A DNA stretch of 5,060 bases from Bacillota bacterium (GCA_023428265.1 JAEYYW010000106.1:1-5060), one strand, 5' to 3'. Shown: positions 1-5,030, numbered from the stretch's first letter. The notes: generated from the letters alone by a model not told the origin. A program made the numbers and translations.

Positions 1-90
1 TTCCTCCTTTTGATGCTCTCGGTTGGCAGACCTGTTTGCATCTTATCAAAGAGTGCGAAGGATGGCTACGTATAGCTGGAAGCTTTCCTG
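1..90. other. Left-edge region, no gene assigned
   Basis: No protein can be recognised here. Two readings are possible. On the minus strand, bases 11-1 read AAAAGGAGGAA, a good Shine-Dalgarno sequence, so a leftward gene could start just outside the window. On the plus strand, a frame open from base 1 ends with TAG at 73-75, 15 nt before the hairpin at 91-113, which would fit the tail of a rightward gene followed by its terminator. The encoded 24 residues match no family I know. The two readings exclude each other as main functions, and sequence to the left would settle it. Confidence 0.3.
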
Positions 91-117
91 AACCCCCAGT
101 CGAACTGGGGGTTTTCG
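91..117 (+). terminator. Hairpin, possible rho-independent terminator
   Basis: Perfect inverted repeat: AACCCCCAGT (91-100), loop CGA (101-103), ACTGGGGGTT (104-113), continuing TTCG. The 10-bp GC-rich stem followed by TTTT favours a terminator reading rightward, although the T run is short. On the minus strand it could act as a second, weaker stop behind the asnA terminator. Hairpins like this also occur at ends of IS200/IS605-type elements, but no transposase is visible here. Confidence 0.55.
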
Positions 118-123
118 TTACAC

Positions 124-158
124 AAAAAAGCGGCCTCCCCGCATAGGGAGACCGCTTT
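124..158 (-). terminator. asnA rho-independent terminator
   Basis: Read on the minus strand, AAAGCGG (158-152), one mismatch, then CTCCC (150-146 region) pairs across a 6-nt loop with GGGAG (139-135) and CCGCTTT (133-127). The T run continues to position 124, giving TTTTTT right after the stem. It lies 25 nt beyond the asnA stop codon, in the normal place for its terminator. The stem is nearly symmetrical, so some termination from the plus side is possible, but the T tract on the minus side is clearly better. Confidence 0.85.
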
Positions 159-182
159 ATCTATTGAAAAGTTGCCAAACTG

Positions 183-1190
183 CTACAGCAGCATGATCCC
201 AGCGGCCTCGCAGGCATCCCGCGTCGCCTGGTCCCAGATGCTGCTCTGCACCTCGCCGATGTGGGCCATGCCCATCATCAGCATGCACAGCCTCGACTGG
301 CCGATGCCGCCACCGATCGTGAGCGGCAGCTCGCCGTTCAGCAGCATGCGGTGAAACGGCAGCGCGCGCCTGTCGTTACAACCGGCGAGGGTCAGTTGCC
401 TGTCCAGGGCTTCCTCATCCACCCGGATGCCCATTGATGAAATCTCAAAGGCTCTGCCAAGCACCTCATTCCAAAACAGGATGTCACCGTTCAGCGACCA
501 GTCGTCATAGTCCGGCGCGCGGCCATCGTGGGGCTTGCCGGAGCGGAGCTTGCCGCCGATCTGGGAAATGAACACGGTGCCGTGATCCCGCACAAAACAG
601 GTTTCGCGCTGCGAGGGCGTGAGATCCGGATAAAGGTCCTCCAATTCCTGCGAGGTGATGAAGGTGACATCGTGCCGAAGCTTGACGGAAAGCTGCGGAA
701 ATTCGGCTTCCAGCGCCTCGTTGGTGTCGCAGACGGCATCCACGATGAGCCGGACCGTCTGTTGAAGATAGTCCGGATTCCGGTCTTCCCGGCGGATCAC
801 CTTTTCCCAATCCCACTGATCGACATAGATCGAGTGGATGTTGTCCAGCTCCTCGTCGCGGCGGATGGCGTTCATATCAGTATATAGGCCGTTGCCGACG
901 TAGAAGTCATAGCGCTTCAGCGCCAACCGCTTCCATTTGGCCAGGGATTGCACCACCTGCCCATTGCCGCCGACGGCCGGGATGTCAAACCCGACGGGCC
1001 GCTCATAGCCATTCAGGTTGTCGTTGAGGCCGGACTGCTCCTCGACAAACAGCGGGGCGGTCACACGCTTCAGGTTGAGCGCCTTGCTCAGCCGCTCCTG
1101 AAACACTCTCTTGATGAGCTCAATGGCGCGCTGGGTTTCATAAATGGACAATGGGGGGCGATACCCTTCCGGAATGACAATTTTGTTCAT
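183..1190 (-). CDS. asnA: Aspartate--ammonia ligase (asparagine synthetase A)
   Basis: AsnA makes L-asparagine from L-aspartate, ammonia and ATP through an aspartyl-AMP intermediate in the cytoplasm. It uses free ammonia, unlike the glutamine-dependent AsnB, and its fold is related to class II aminoacyl-tRNA synthetases. The 335-residue product has the usual family length (about 330) and is complete. Visible conserved blocks are SGLNDNLNG (53-61), SLAKWKR (82-88), GLYTDMNAIRRDEE (101-114), SIYVDQWDWE (120-129), HDGRAPDYDDW (221-231), LNGDILFW (233-240), SSMGIRVD (251-258) and the class II motif 3-like GGGIGQSR (293-300). The start at 1190 is preferred over the in-frame ATG at 1202: MNKIVIPEGY fits the usual Firmicutes N-terminus, GAGA lies 6 nt upstream, and the predicted promoter puts the transcript start near 1210, too close for a ribosome site serving 1202. 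It is a single-gene unit, divergent from the GH10 gene, with its own terminator. Confidence 0.97.
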   Translation of the reverse strand: MNKIVIPEGYRPPLSIYETQRAIELIKRVFQERLSKALNLKRVTAPLFVEEQSGLNDNLNGYERPVGFDIPAVGGNGQVVQSLAKWKRLALKRYDFYVGNGLYTDMNAIRRDEELDNIHSIYVDQWDWEKVIRREDRNPDYLQQTVRLIVDAVCDTNEALEAEFPQLSVKLRHDVTFITSQELEDLYPDLTPSQRETCFVRDHGTVFISQIGGKLRSGKPHDGRAPDYDDWSLNGDILFWNEVLGRAFEISSMGIRVDEEALDRQLTLAGCNDRRALPFHRMLLNGELPLTIGGGIGQSRLCMLMMGMAHIGEVQSSIWDQATRDACEAAGIMLL

Positions 1191-1196
1191 ACATAA

Positions 1197-1200
1197 TCTC
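1197..1200 (-). promoter_or_regulatory. asnA ribosome binding site deciding the start
   Basis: Minus-strand GAGA at 1200-1197 lies 6 nt before the ATG at 1190. It is a weak match to AGGAGG. The competing ATG at 1202 has only GGA (1213-1211), which falls at or before the predicted transcription start. This supports the shorter protein, though an experiment could still favour the four-residue-longer form. Confidence 0.45.
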
Positions 1201-1216
1201 ATTTCGGTTTTCCATT

Positions 1217-1245
1217 ATTGTATTGGATGGGCGGCGCGATGTAAA
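1217..1245 (-). promoter_or_regulatory. asnA promoter (sigma-A type)
   Basis: On the minus strand, TTTACA (1245-1240) and TACAAT (1222-1217) each match the -35 and -10 consensus at five of six positions and are separated by exactly 17 nt. Transcription should start near 1210, leaving a leader of only about 20 nt. There is therefore no room for a T-box or other leader riboswitch, and any asparagine control would have to act at the promoter. Confidence 0.7.
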
Positions 1246-1262
1246 TATAGAGCCGGCAGATG

Positions 1263-1289
1263 CATCAACATCCGGAACAATCCATCAAC
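1263..1289. repeat. CATCAAC direct repeat between divergent promoters
   Basis: CATCAAC occurs at 1263-1269 and again at 1283-1289, exactly 20 nt apart, about two helical turns. The 6-bp palindrome TCCGGA (1271-1276) lies between them. The pair sits upstream of both the asnA and GH10 promoters, where an activator or repressor could bind. A 7-mer repeated twice can arise by chance, so the regulatory role is only a suggestion. Confidence 0.25.
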
Positions 1290-1314
1290 TTCACCCGGGG
1301 TGGCCTCTCGGCGC

Positions 1315-1343
1315 TTTACGCCCCCCCGCCAACCCTGTATAAT
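1315..1343 (+). promoter_or_regulatory. GH10 gene promoter (sigma-A type)
   Basis: TTTACG (1315-1320, four of six to TTGACA) is followed after 17 nt by a perfect TATAAT (1338-1343) preceded directly by TG. The transcript should start around 1350, about 32 nt before the ATG at 1382. The -35 lies in a GC-rich stretch bracketed by a 7-of-8 inverted repeat (GGGGTGGC at 1297-1304, GCCAACCC at 1328-1335), and GGCG/CGCC pairs around it as well. Either could be a protein site or only composition. Confidence 0.7.
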
Positions 1344-1369
1344 TTATCTCAGCGCTCCAAGCAAATGAT

Positions 1370-1376
1370 GAGGTGA
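1370..1376 (+). promoter_or_regulatory. GH10 ribosome binding site deciding the start
   Basis: GAGGTGA at 1370-1376 sits 5 nt before the ATG at 1382. The upstream in-frame GTG at 1373 lies inside this sequence and cannot be the start that uses it, so translation is placed at 1382. Confidence 0.75.
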
Positions 1377-1381
1377 ATCTG

Positions 1382-2605
1382 ATGGATCAGAAATTGGCAC
1401 ATCGTGTTTCTACCAAGACCATTCGCGTGCTCAACCCCGACGGCACCCCGGCGGTGGGCAAGGAACTCAAAATCAACCAGACTGGCCACAAGTTCTTGTT
1501 TGGCTGCGGCGCCTTTGACGCCGTGGAACTGGCCAAAGGCACCGACCCGGCACGGGAGGAATTCCTGCTGGACCGCATGGACAAATGGCTGGCACTGTTC
1601 AACTACGGCACGCTGCCCTTCTACTGGGGGCGCTATGAGCCCGTGGAGGGGCAGGACATGGGCGACGTGACGATGAAGGCCGCCCAGTGGCTGCGCGAAA
1701 AGGGCGTCACGCTGAAGGGGCACCCGCTGTGCTGGCACACCGTGTGCGCCGATTGGCTGATGCAATATCCCAACGACGTGATCCTGCAAAAGCAGCTTGC
1801 CCGCATCCGCCGCGACGTGGGGAAATTCCGGGGCGTGATCGACATGTGGGACGTGATCAATGAAGTGGTGATCATGCCGATCTTTGACAAATACGACAAC
1901 GCCATCACCCGGATCTGCAAAGACCTGGGCCGCGTGGGCATCATCCGCGAGGTTTTCCAGGCCGCCAGGGAAACGAACCCCGGCGCCACGCTGCTGCTGA
2001 ATGACTTCAACACCTCCACCAATTATGAGATTCTGATGGAAGGCTGCCTGGCCTGCGGTATCCCGATCGACGTGATCGGCATCCAATCCCACCAGCATCA
2101 GGGCTATTGGGGTCTGGAGAAGCTGCACGAGGTGCTGGCGCGCTTCGACCATTTCGGGCTGCCGATCCACTTCACCGAAAACACGCTGATCTCCGGCCAC
2201 CTGATGCCGCCGGAAATCGACGACCTGAACGACTACCAGATCCCCGAGTGGCCGTCCACACCGGAAGGTGAAGACCGCCAGGCGCGGGAAATGGTGGAGA
2301 TGGTGACCGAGCTCTTCCGCCACCCCCTCGTGGAGGCCATCACCGGCTGGGACTTCAACGACGGCAAGTGGCTGGGTGCGCCCAGCGGGATCCTTCGTAA
2401 GGACAACAGCATCAAGCCCGCCTATACGGCGCTCATGGAGAAGATCAAGGGCGAGTGGTGGACGAAGGAAGACACGGTGACCAACGAAAAGGGCGAAGTG
2501 AGCCTCACCGGCTTCCTGGGCGACTATGAGGTGGTTGGAGCCCATGGGAAGGGGCAATTTAAGTTGGAGAAGGATTCTGGGGATATTGTGGTTGCACTGA
2601 AGTAG
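1382..2605 (+). CDS. Glycoside hydrolase family 10 (endo-1,4-beta-xylanase-like), cytoplasmic, divergent subsites
   Basis: GH10 enzymes are TIM-barrel retaining hydrolases that usually cut beta-1,4-xylan. The 407-residue product shows the family hallmarks: FLFGCGAF at the first barrel strand (38-45), GHPLCWH (113-119), the acid/base Glu161 in DMWDVINE (154-161), IQSHQHQG (234-241), the probable nucleophile Glu266 in IHFTENT (262-268), and ITGWDFNDGKW (320-330). There is no signal peptide or anchor, so it should act inside the cell on imported oligosaccharides. Where classical GH10 enzymes have a Glu-Asn-x-x-Lys motif binding the -2 sugar, this one reads FNYGTLPFYWGRYEP (73-87), and the Gln after the WH pair is Val121. 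The substrate may therefore not be ordinary xylan. Residues about 360-407, including GFLGDYEV (377-384), look like a small beta-rich tail. It is transcribed alone, divergently from asnA; no sugar transporter or other glycosidase is in view. Family assignment is firm, substrate is not. Confidence 0.9.
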   Translation: MDQKLAHRVSTKTIRVLNPDGTPAVGKELKINQTGHKFLFGCGAFDAVELAKGTDPAREEFLLDRMDKWLALFNYGTLPFYWGRYEPVEGQDMGDVTMKAAQWLREKGVTLKGHPLCWHTVCADWLMQYPNDVILQKQLARIRRDVGKFRGVIDMWDVINEVVIMPIFDKYDNAITRICKDLGRVGIIREVFQAARETNPGATLLLNDFNTSTNYEILMEGCLACGIPIDVIGIQSHQHQGYWGLEKLHEVLARFDHFGLPIHFTENTLISGHLMPPEIDDLNDYQIPEWPSTPEGEDRQAREMVEMVTELFRHPLVEAITGWDFNDGKWLGAPSGILRKDNSIKPAYTALMEKIKGEWWTKEDTVTNEKGEVSLTGFLGDYEVVGAHGKGQFKLEKDSGDIVVALK

Positions 2606-2617
2606 CATATGGTACAT

Positions 2618-2641
2618 GGGGCAGGTACAGAGCCCCGCCCC
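2618..2641 (+). other. Weak GC hairpin after the GH10 gene
   Basis: GGGGC (2618-2622), then a bulged A and GG (2624-2625), can pair with CCGCCCC (2635-2641). It starts 12 nt after the GH10 stop. It lacks a following T run, so intrinsic termination is unlikely; it might protect the 3' end, or be a decayed relative of the 2744-2773 palindrome, with which it shares a GCCCCT..CATGG end. Confidence 0.3.
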
Positions 2642-2743
2642 TTCATGGACCGATAGAATAATACTGTTCTGTTTCGCAGATTCGGATAGGGCCCTCATGA
2701 CAGGACGGGCTGGCTTCGTGCACTGTCTGGTGAATAGCACATT

Positions 2744-2773
2744 TGTAGGGGCGGCTCGTGAGCCGCCCCTACA
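2744..2773. repeat. Perfect 30-bp palindrome, likely dispersed intergenic repeat
   Basis: Arm TGTAGGGGCGGCTC (2744-2757), loop GT, and the exact reverse complement (2760-2773). Fourteen paired bases with a 2-nt gap form a very stable hairpin in RNA or a cruciform in DNA. There is no T run on either side, which argues against a standard terminator. Palindromes beginning GTAGGGGCGG are, from my general knowledge, scattered between genes in many clostridial and other genomes, so a REP-like or MITE-like repeat is the best reading. Only one perfect copy is in this window. Confidence 0.7.
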
Positions 2774-2837
2774 TGGCCTCCCGATGCAACCTCCAAGCAG
2801 GATTGCTTCTCATCATGAAAAAAATGAATTCTGCCTC

Positions 2838-2867
2838 TTGACAGATTGCCTCCCACAAGACTATACT
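2838..2867 (+). promoter_or_regulatory. Promoter of the regulator-ABC transporter operon
   Basis: A perfect TTGACA (2838-2843) is followed after 18 nt by TATACT (2862-2867, five of six to TATAAT). Transcription should start near 2874, giving a leader of about 45 nt before the ATG at 2920. Strong basal elements combined with an overlapping palindrome suggest a promoter that is held off by a repressor. Confidence 0.85.
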
Positions 2868-2880
2868 TAACTAGTCAAGT
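2865..2880. promoter_or_regulatory. Probable operator for the GntR/YtrA-type regulator
   Basis: ACTTAACTAGTCAAGT is an inverted repeat matching its own reverse complement at 14 of 16 positions. It begins inside the -10 element and is centred at 2872-2873, almost on the predicted start of transcription, the classical place for repression by a dimer. TAACTA occurs at 2868-2873 and again at 2880-2885, 12 nt apart, which could add a second binding register. GntR/YtrA-family genes commonly repress their own operon, so binding by the adjacent gene product is the natural inference. Confidence 0.65.
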
Positions 2881-2919
2881 AACTAACCTCTTAACCACCG
2901 AACCAGAAAGGAGACTGCC

Positions 2920-3297
2920 ATGCTGCTGGATTTCAAAAGCGACAAACCCATCTACATCCAGCTGGCCGAATCCATCGAGGACGACATTTTAAAGGGCGTG
3001 TTTGAGGAGGAAACCCAGATCCCCTCCACGACCGAAATGGCCGTGACCCTCCGGATTAACCCAGCCACCTCCGCCAAAGGCGTCAGCCTGCTGGTGGATG
3101 AAAACATTATTTACAAGAAACGGGGTGTGGGCATGTTTGTGGCCACAGGCGCAAAGAAAATCATTGAAGACAAGCGCCGCAAGTCATTTTATCAGGACTA
3201 TGTACTGGCAATGCTAACGGAGGCCCGTAATCTCAACATCGACCACAAGGACATCATCACCATGATCGAGAGGAGCAAAGAGGATGAACGCAATTGA
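2920..3297 (+). CDS. GntR-family transcriptional regulator, YtrA type
   Basis: The 125-residue protein has an N-terminal winged helix-turn-helix (about 9-76): PIYIQLAESIEDDIL (10-24), the IPSTTEMA turn (34-41), the recognition-helix region INPATSAKGVSLLVDENI (46-63) and the wing YKKRGVGMFVA (65-75). The remaining 50 residues are charged and helical, the short C-terminal dimerisation tail typical of the YtrA subfamily rather than the larger ligand-binding domains of FadR or HutC types. AAAGGAG (2907-2913) lies 6 nt before the ATG. It is first in an operon with an ABC ATPase and permease, overlapping the ATPase gene by 14 nt, the usual setting for YtrA-type repressors that control transporters. 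It probably binds the 2865-2880 palindrome. In the family pattern the helix usually reads NPNTV; here NPATS may slightly shift specificity. The effector is unknown. Confidence 0.93.
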   Translation: MLLDFKSDKPIYIQLAESIEDDILKGVFEEETQIPSTTEMAVTLRINPATSAKGVSLLVDENIIYKKRGVGMFVATGAKKIIEDKRRKSFYQDYVLAMLTEARNLNIDHKDIITMIERSKEDERN

Positions 3298-4147
3298 AAC
3301 CAAACACCTGACGATGCGCTTCGGCTCCACCGTGGCGTTGGACAATGTAAACCTGGCGCTGCCGCAAAACCGCATCTACGGCCTGCTGGGCCGCAACGGC
3401 GCCGGCAAGACCACGCTGCTGAACATCATCGCCAACAAGCTGTTTGCCACATCAGGCGAAGCGCTGGTGGATGGTGAGCCTGCCACAGAAAACGCCGGGG
3501 CGCAGGCTAAGGTCTTTTATATGACCGAAAAGAATCTCTATCCCTGGACGATGCGGGTGCGGGAGGCGTTCCGCTGGGCGGCAGAGTTTTACCCTGCGTT
3601 TGACCGGCAGTATGCCGACGACCTGGCGAAGAAGTTTGGGCTGGATACGAAGAAGAAGATCAAGGCGCTGTCCACCGGCTACCTCTCCATCTTCAAGGCC
3701 GTGCTGGCGCTGGCAAGCGGCGCGCCGGTGCTGCTACTGGACGAGCCCGTGCTGGGGCTGGATGCCAACCACCGGGCGATCTTTTATCGGGAGCTCATCG
3801 CCCGGTTTAGCGAGAGGCCCTGCACCATACTGATCTCCACCCACTTGATTGACGAGGTGGCCGATGTGCTGGAAGACGCCATCGTGATCAAGCAAGGCAA
3901 GGTGTTGCTGCACCAAAGCGTGGAAAACCTGCTGCAGGCAGCTTGCGCTGTGTCCGGCGAGGCCTCTGCGGTGGATAGTTTCACCGCCGGCCGCAACGTG
4001 ATCGCAGTGGAGGCCATGGGCCGCTTCAAGACGGCAACGCTCCACGAGGCGCTGGATGAGGGGTCGATGGCCAGGGCCAGAGAGCTCAACCTGGACGTCT
4101 CACCAGCCACGCTGCAAAAGCTGTTCATTGACCTGACCAACGAGTAA
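3284..4147 (+). CDS. ABC transporter ATP-binding protein (YtrB-like)
   Basis: The 287-residue ATPase would power the membrane protein encoded next. Visible motifs are Walker A GRNGAGKTT (36-44), signature LSTGY (129-133) in place of LSGGQ, Walker B VLLLDEP (149-155), D-loop GLD (158-160) and the switch histidine His187 in ISTHLIDE (184-191). At the Q-loop position the sequence is FYMTEKNLYPWTM (78-90), with Glu82 where most ABC ATPases have Gln. The Glu and the LSTGY form recur in a Firmicutes group found beside YtrA-type regulators, as I recall it, so they are probably group traits, not damage. Residues from about 210 form an extra C-terminal segment. AGGAG (3271-3275) lies 8 nt before the ATG, inside the regulator gene, and the 14-nt overlap suggests translational coupling. 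The transported substrate is unknown; Bacillus ytr relatives respond to lipid II-targeting antibiotics. Confidence 0.95.
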   Translation: MNAIETKHLTMRFGSTVALDNVNLALPQNRIYGLLGRNGAGKTTLLNIIANKLFATSGEALVDGEPATENAGAQAKVFYMTEKNLYPWTMRVREAFRWAAEFYPAFDRQYADDLAKKFGLDTKKKIKALSTGYLSIFKAVLALASGAPVLLLDEPVLGLDANHRAIFYRELIARFSERPCTILISTHLIDEVADVLEDAIVIKQGKVLLHQSVENLLQAACAVSGEASAVDSFTAGRNVIAVEAMGRFKTATLHEALDEGSMARARELNLDVSPATLQKLFIDLTNE

Positions 4148-4159
4148 GGAGGTAACACG

Positions 4160-4879
4160 ATGAACCGGATCGCCAAGGTCTTCCGATATATGGTCCACGA
4201 GACGACAAGACCCGTCATCATCTTCTACATTGTCATGGCGCTGGTGAACGCGCTGGGCATCACGATGAACCTGATCATGCCCGACTGGAACTTCGAATTC
4301 AACGGTCTTAGGCTGTCCACGACGATCTTCCTGTTTGTGATGGGGTTGAACTCCTTCAAGAGCAGCTATCTCTACCTGCAGGCCAATGGCGTCACCCGCA
4401 GGCAGTTCTACCTGAGCGGGCTCATGGCGGTGACCGCCACAGCCGTAGCGCTCACGGTGATTGACGCAGCGTTCTATGGCCTGCTCCAGCTCTTCACGAA
4501 TCCGGAGCAAGCGGTGGCATTCCTGCTTTATCCGAACACAGGTTATGCCGGCATGACGCTCTGGACACTGGCGCTCAACCTGCTGGCGGCATTGTTTGGC
4601 TGGTTCCTCACGATGCTGTATTACCGGATCGGCAAGGGCTTGAAGATCGCCATCTCGCTCACCCCGGCCGTATTTATCGTCGGCCTGCCCATCGTGAACA
4701 ATGCCACCGGCGGCAAGCTGATGGCGTCGCTGACCAATGCGTTTATGGCCGCCATGGGCCTGGGCAGCAAGCCCAACCTGTGGCTTGGCATGCTCACGAT
4801 GCTGCTGGCCGCCGCCGTGTGCGCCGCGCTCAGCTTCCTGCTGGTGCGGCGGGCACAGATCAAGGAGCAGGACCGGTAA
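4160..4879 (+). CDS. ABC transporter membrane (permease) subunit
   Basis: The 239-residue protein is hydrophobic with about six membrane helices: roughly 18-38, 51-73, 84-111, 130-153, 160-179 and 207-229. The short N-terminus and the tail VRRAQIKEQDR (229-239) are charged and probably cytoplasmic. The loop SYLYLQANGVTRRQFY (69-84) resembles the cytoplasmic coupling segment of ABC-2-type exporters, where 'G-x-(S/T)-R-x-x-F/Y' is common. No large external domain is present. It follows the ATPase gene after 12 nt; its AGGAGGT ribosome site (4147-4153) overlaps the last base of the ATPase stop codon and stands 6 nt from the ATG, so the two are made together. As the only permease gene in the operon, it likely forms a homodimer with two ATPases. 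Direction and substrate cannot be read; export or envelope stress relief is the family-based guess. Confidence 0.85.
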   Translation: MNRIAKVFRYMVHETTRPVIIFYIVMALVNALGITMNLIMPDWNFEFNGLRLSTTIFLFVMGLNSFKSSYLYLQANGVTRRQFYLSGLMAVTATAVALTVIDAAFYGLLQLFTNPEQAVAFLLYPNTGYAGMTLWTLALNLLAALFGWFLTMLYYRIGKGLKIAISLTPAVFIVGLPIVNNATGGKLMASLTNAFMAAMGLGSKPNLWLGMLTMLLAAAVCAALSFLLVRRAQIKEQDR

Positions 4880-4897
4880 CAAGCTCAGATCACCAAC

Positions 4898-4941
4898 AAA
4901 AGCGCGGGCAGCCGGGTACCGGCTGCCTGCGCTTTTCTTTT
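4898..4941 (+). terminator. Operon rho-independent terminator
   Basis: AAAAGCGC (4898-4905) through GCCGG (4911-4915) pairs with CCGGCTGCC (4919-4927) and GCGCTTTT (4929-4936), forming an 18-bp stem with one G-T pair (4906/4928) and a 3-nt loop GTA. It is followed by CTTTT to 4941. It begins 18 nt after the permease stop and ends the three-gene operon. The A run before and T run after the stem make it partly bidirectional. Confidence 0.95.
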
Positions 4942-5003
4942 CCCGGATGAATTCTTTTGGCTTCCTTCACAGCCCGATCGCTTTGACGCATTTCCATGGA
5001 GTT

Positions 5004-5015
5004 CTATCCGGATAG
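5004..5015. promoter_or_regulatory. 12-bp perfect palindrome upstream of the right-edge promoter
   Basis: CTATCCGGATAG is identical to its reverse complement. It lies 15 nt upstream of the -35 element at 5031, and ATCCGG is repeated at 5022-5027. The position would suit an activator or repressor of the gene beyond the right edge. Palindromes of this size appear by chance at a low rate, so the role is unproven. Confidence 0.35.
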
Positions 5016-5030
5016 GTTATCATCCGGCAC

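Larger units (their letters stand above)
2606..2837. other. Intergenic region without a convincing gene
   Basis: Between the GH10 stop and the next promoter there is no reading frame with a ribosome site and recognisable protein. The 84-codon frame at 2616-2870 runs through a perfect palindrome and into the downstream promoter, so it is taken as noise. The region holds a weak GC hairpin just after the GH10 gene and the palindrome at 2744-2773. No T-rich rho-independent terminator for the GH10 transcript is visible. Confidence 0.6.

Noticed and set aside
91..113. Hairpin as an IS200/IS605 element end
   Set aside because: No transposase, partner hairpin or target motif is visible in the window, so it is reported only as a terminator-like hairpin.
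528..1196. Plus-strand frames inside asnA (528-887 and 948-1196)
   Set aside because: asnA on the minus strand is unmistakable over its full length; these frames have no convincing ribosome site or family match.
1297..1330. GGGGTGGCCTCTCGGCG resembling the T-box antiterminator motif
   Set aside because: It lies on the plus strand upstream of the GH10 promoter, not in the asnA leader, and the match to GGGTGGNACCGCG is poor. No specifier stem or terminator hairpin follows.
1349..2740. 463-codon open frame on the minus strand across the whole GH10 gene
   Set aside because: It is antisense to a gene with complete GH10 motifs, promoter and ribosome site. Its His/Gln/Val/Leu-rich product is what the reverse complement of G/C-ending codons gives, and it matches no family I recognise.
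2616..2870. 84-codon plus-strand frame between the GH10 gene and the regulator
   Set aside because: It crosses the perfect palindrome and the operon's -35 and -10 elements, lacks a ribosome site, and its product is not recognisable.
4100..4882. 260-codon minus-strand frame opposite the permease gene
   Set aside because: The product is rich in His, Gln, Arg and Glu, the mirror of a hydrophobic membrane protein, and it begins inside the operon terminator region with no promoter. Treated as a composition shadow.
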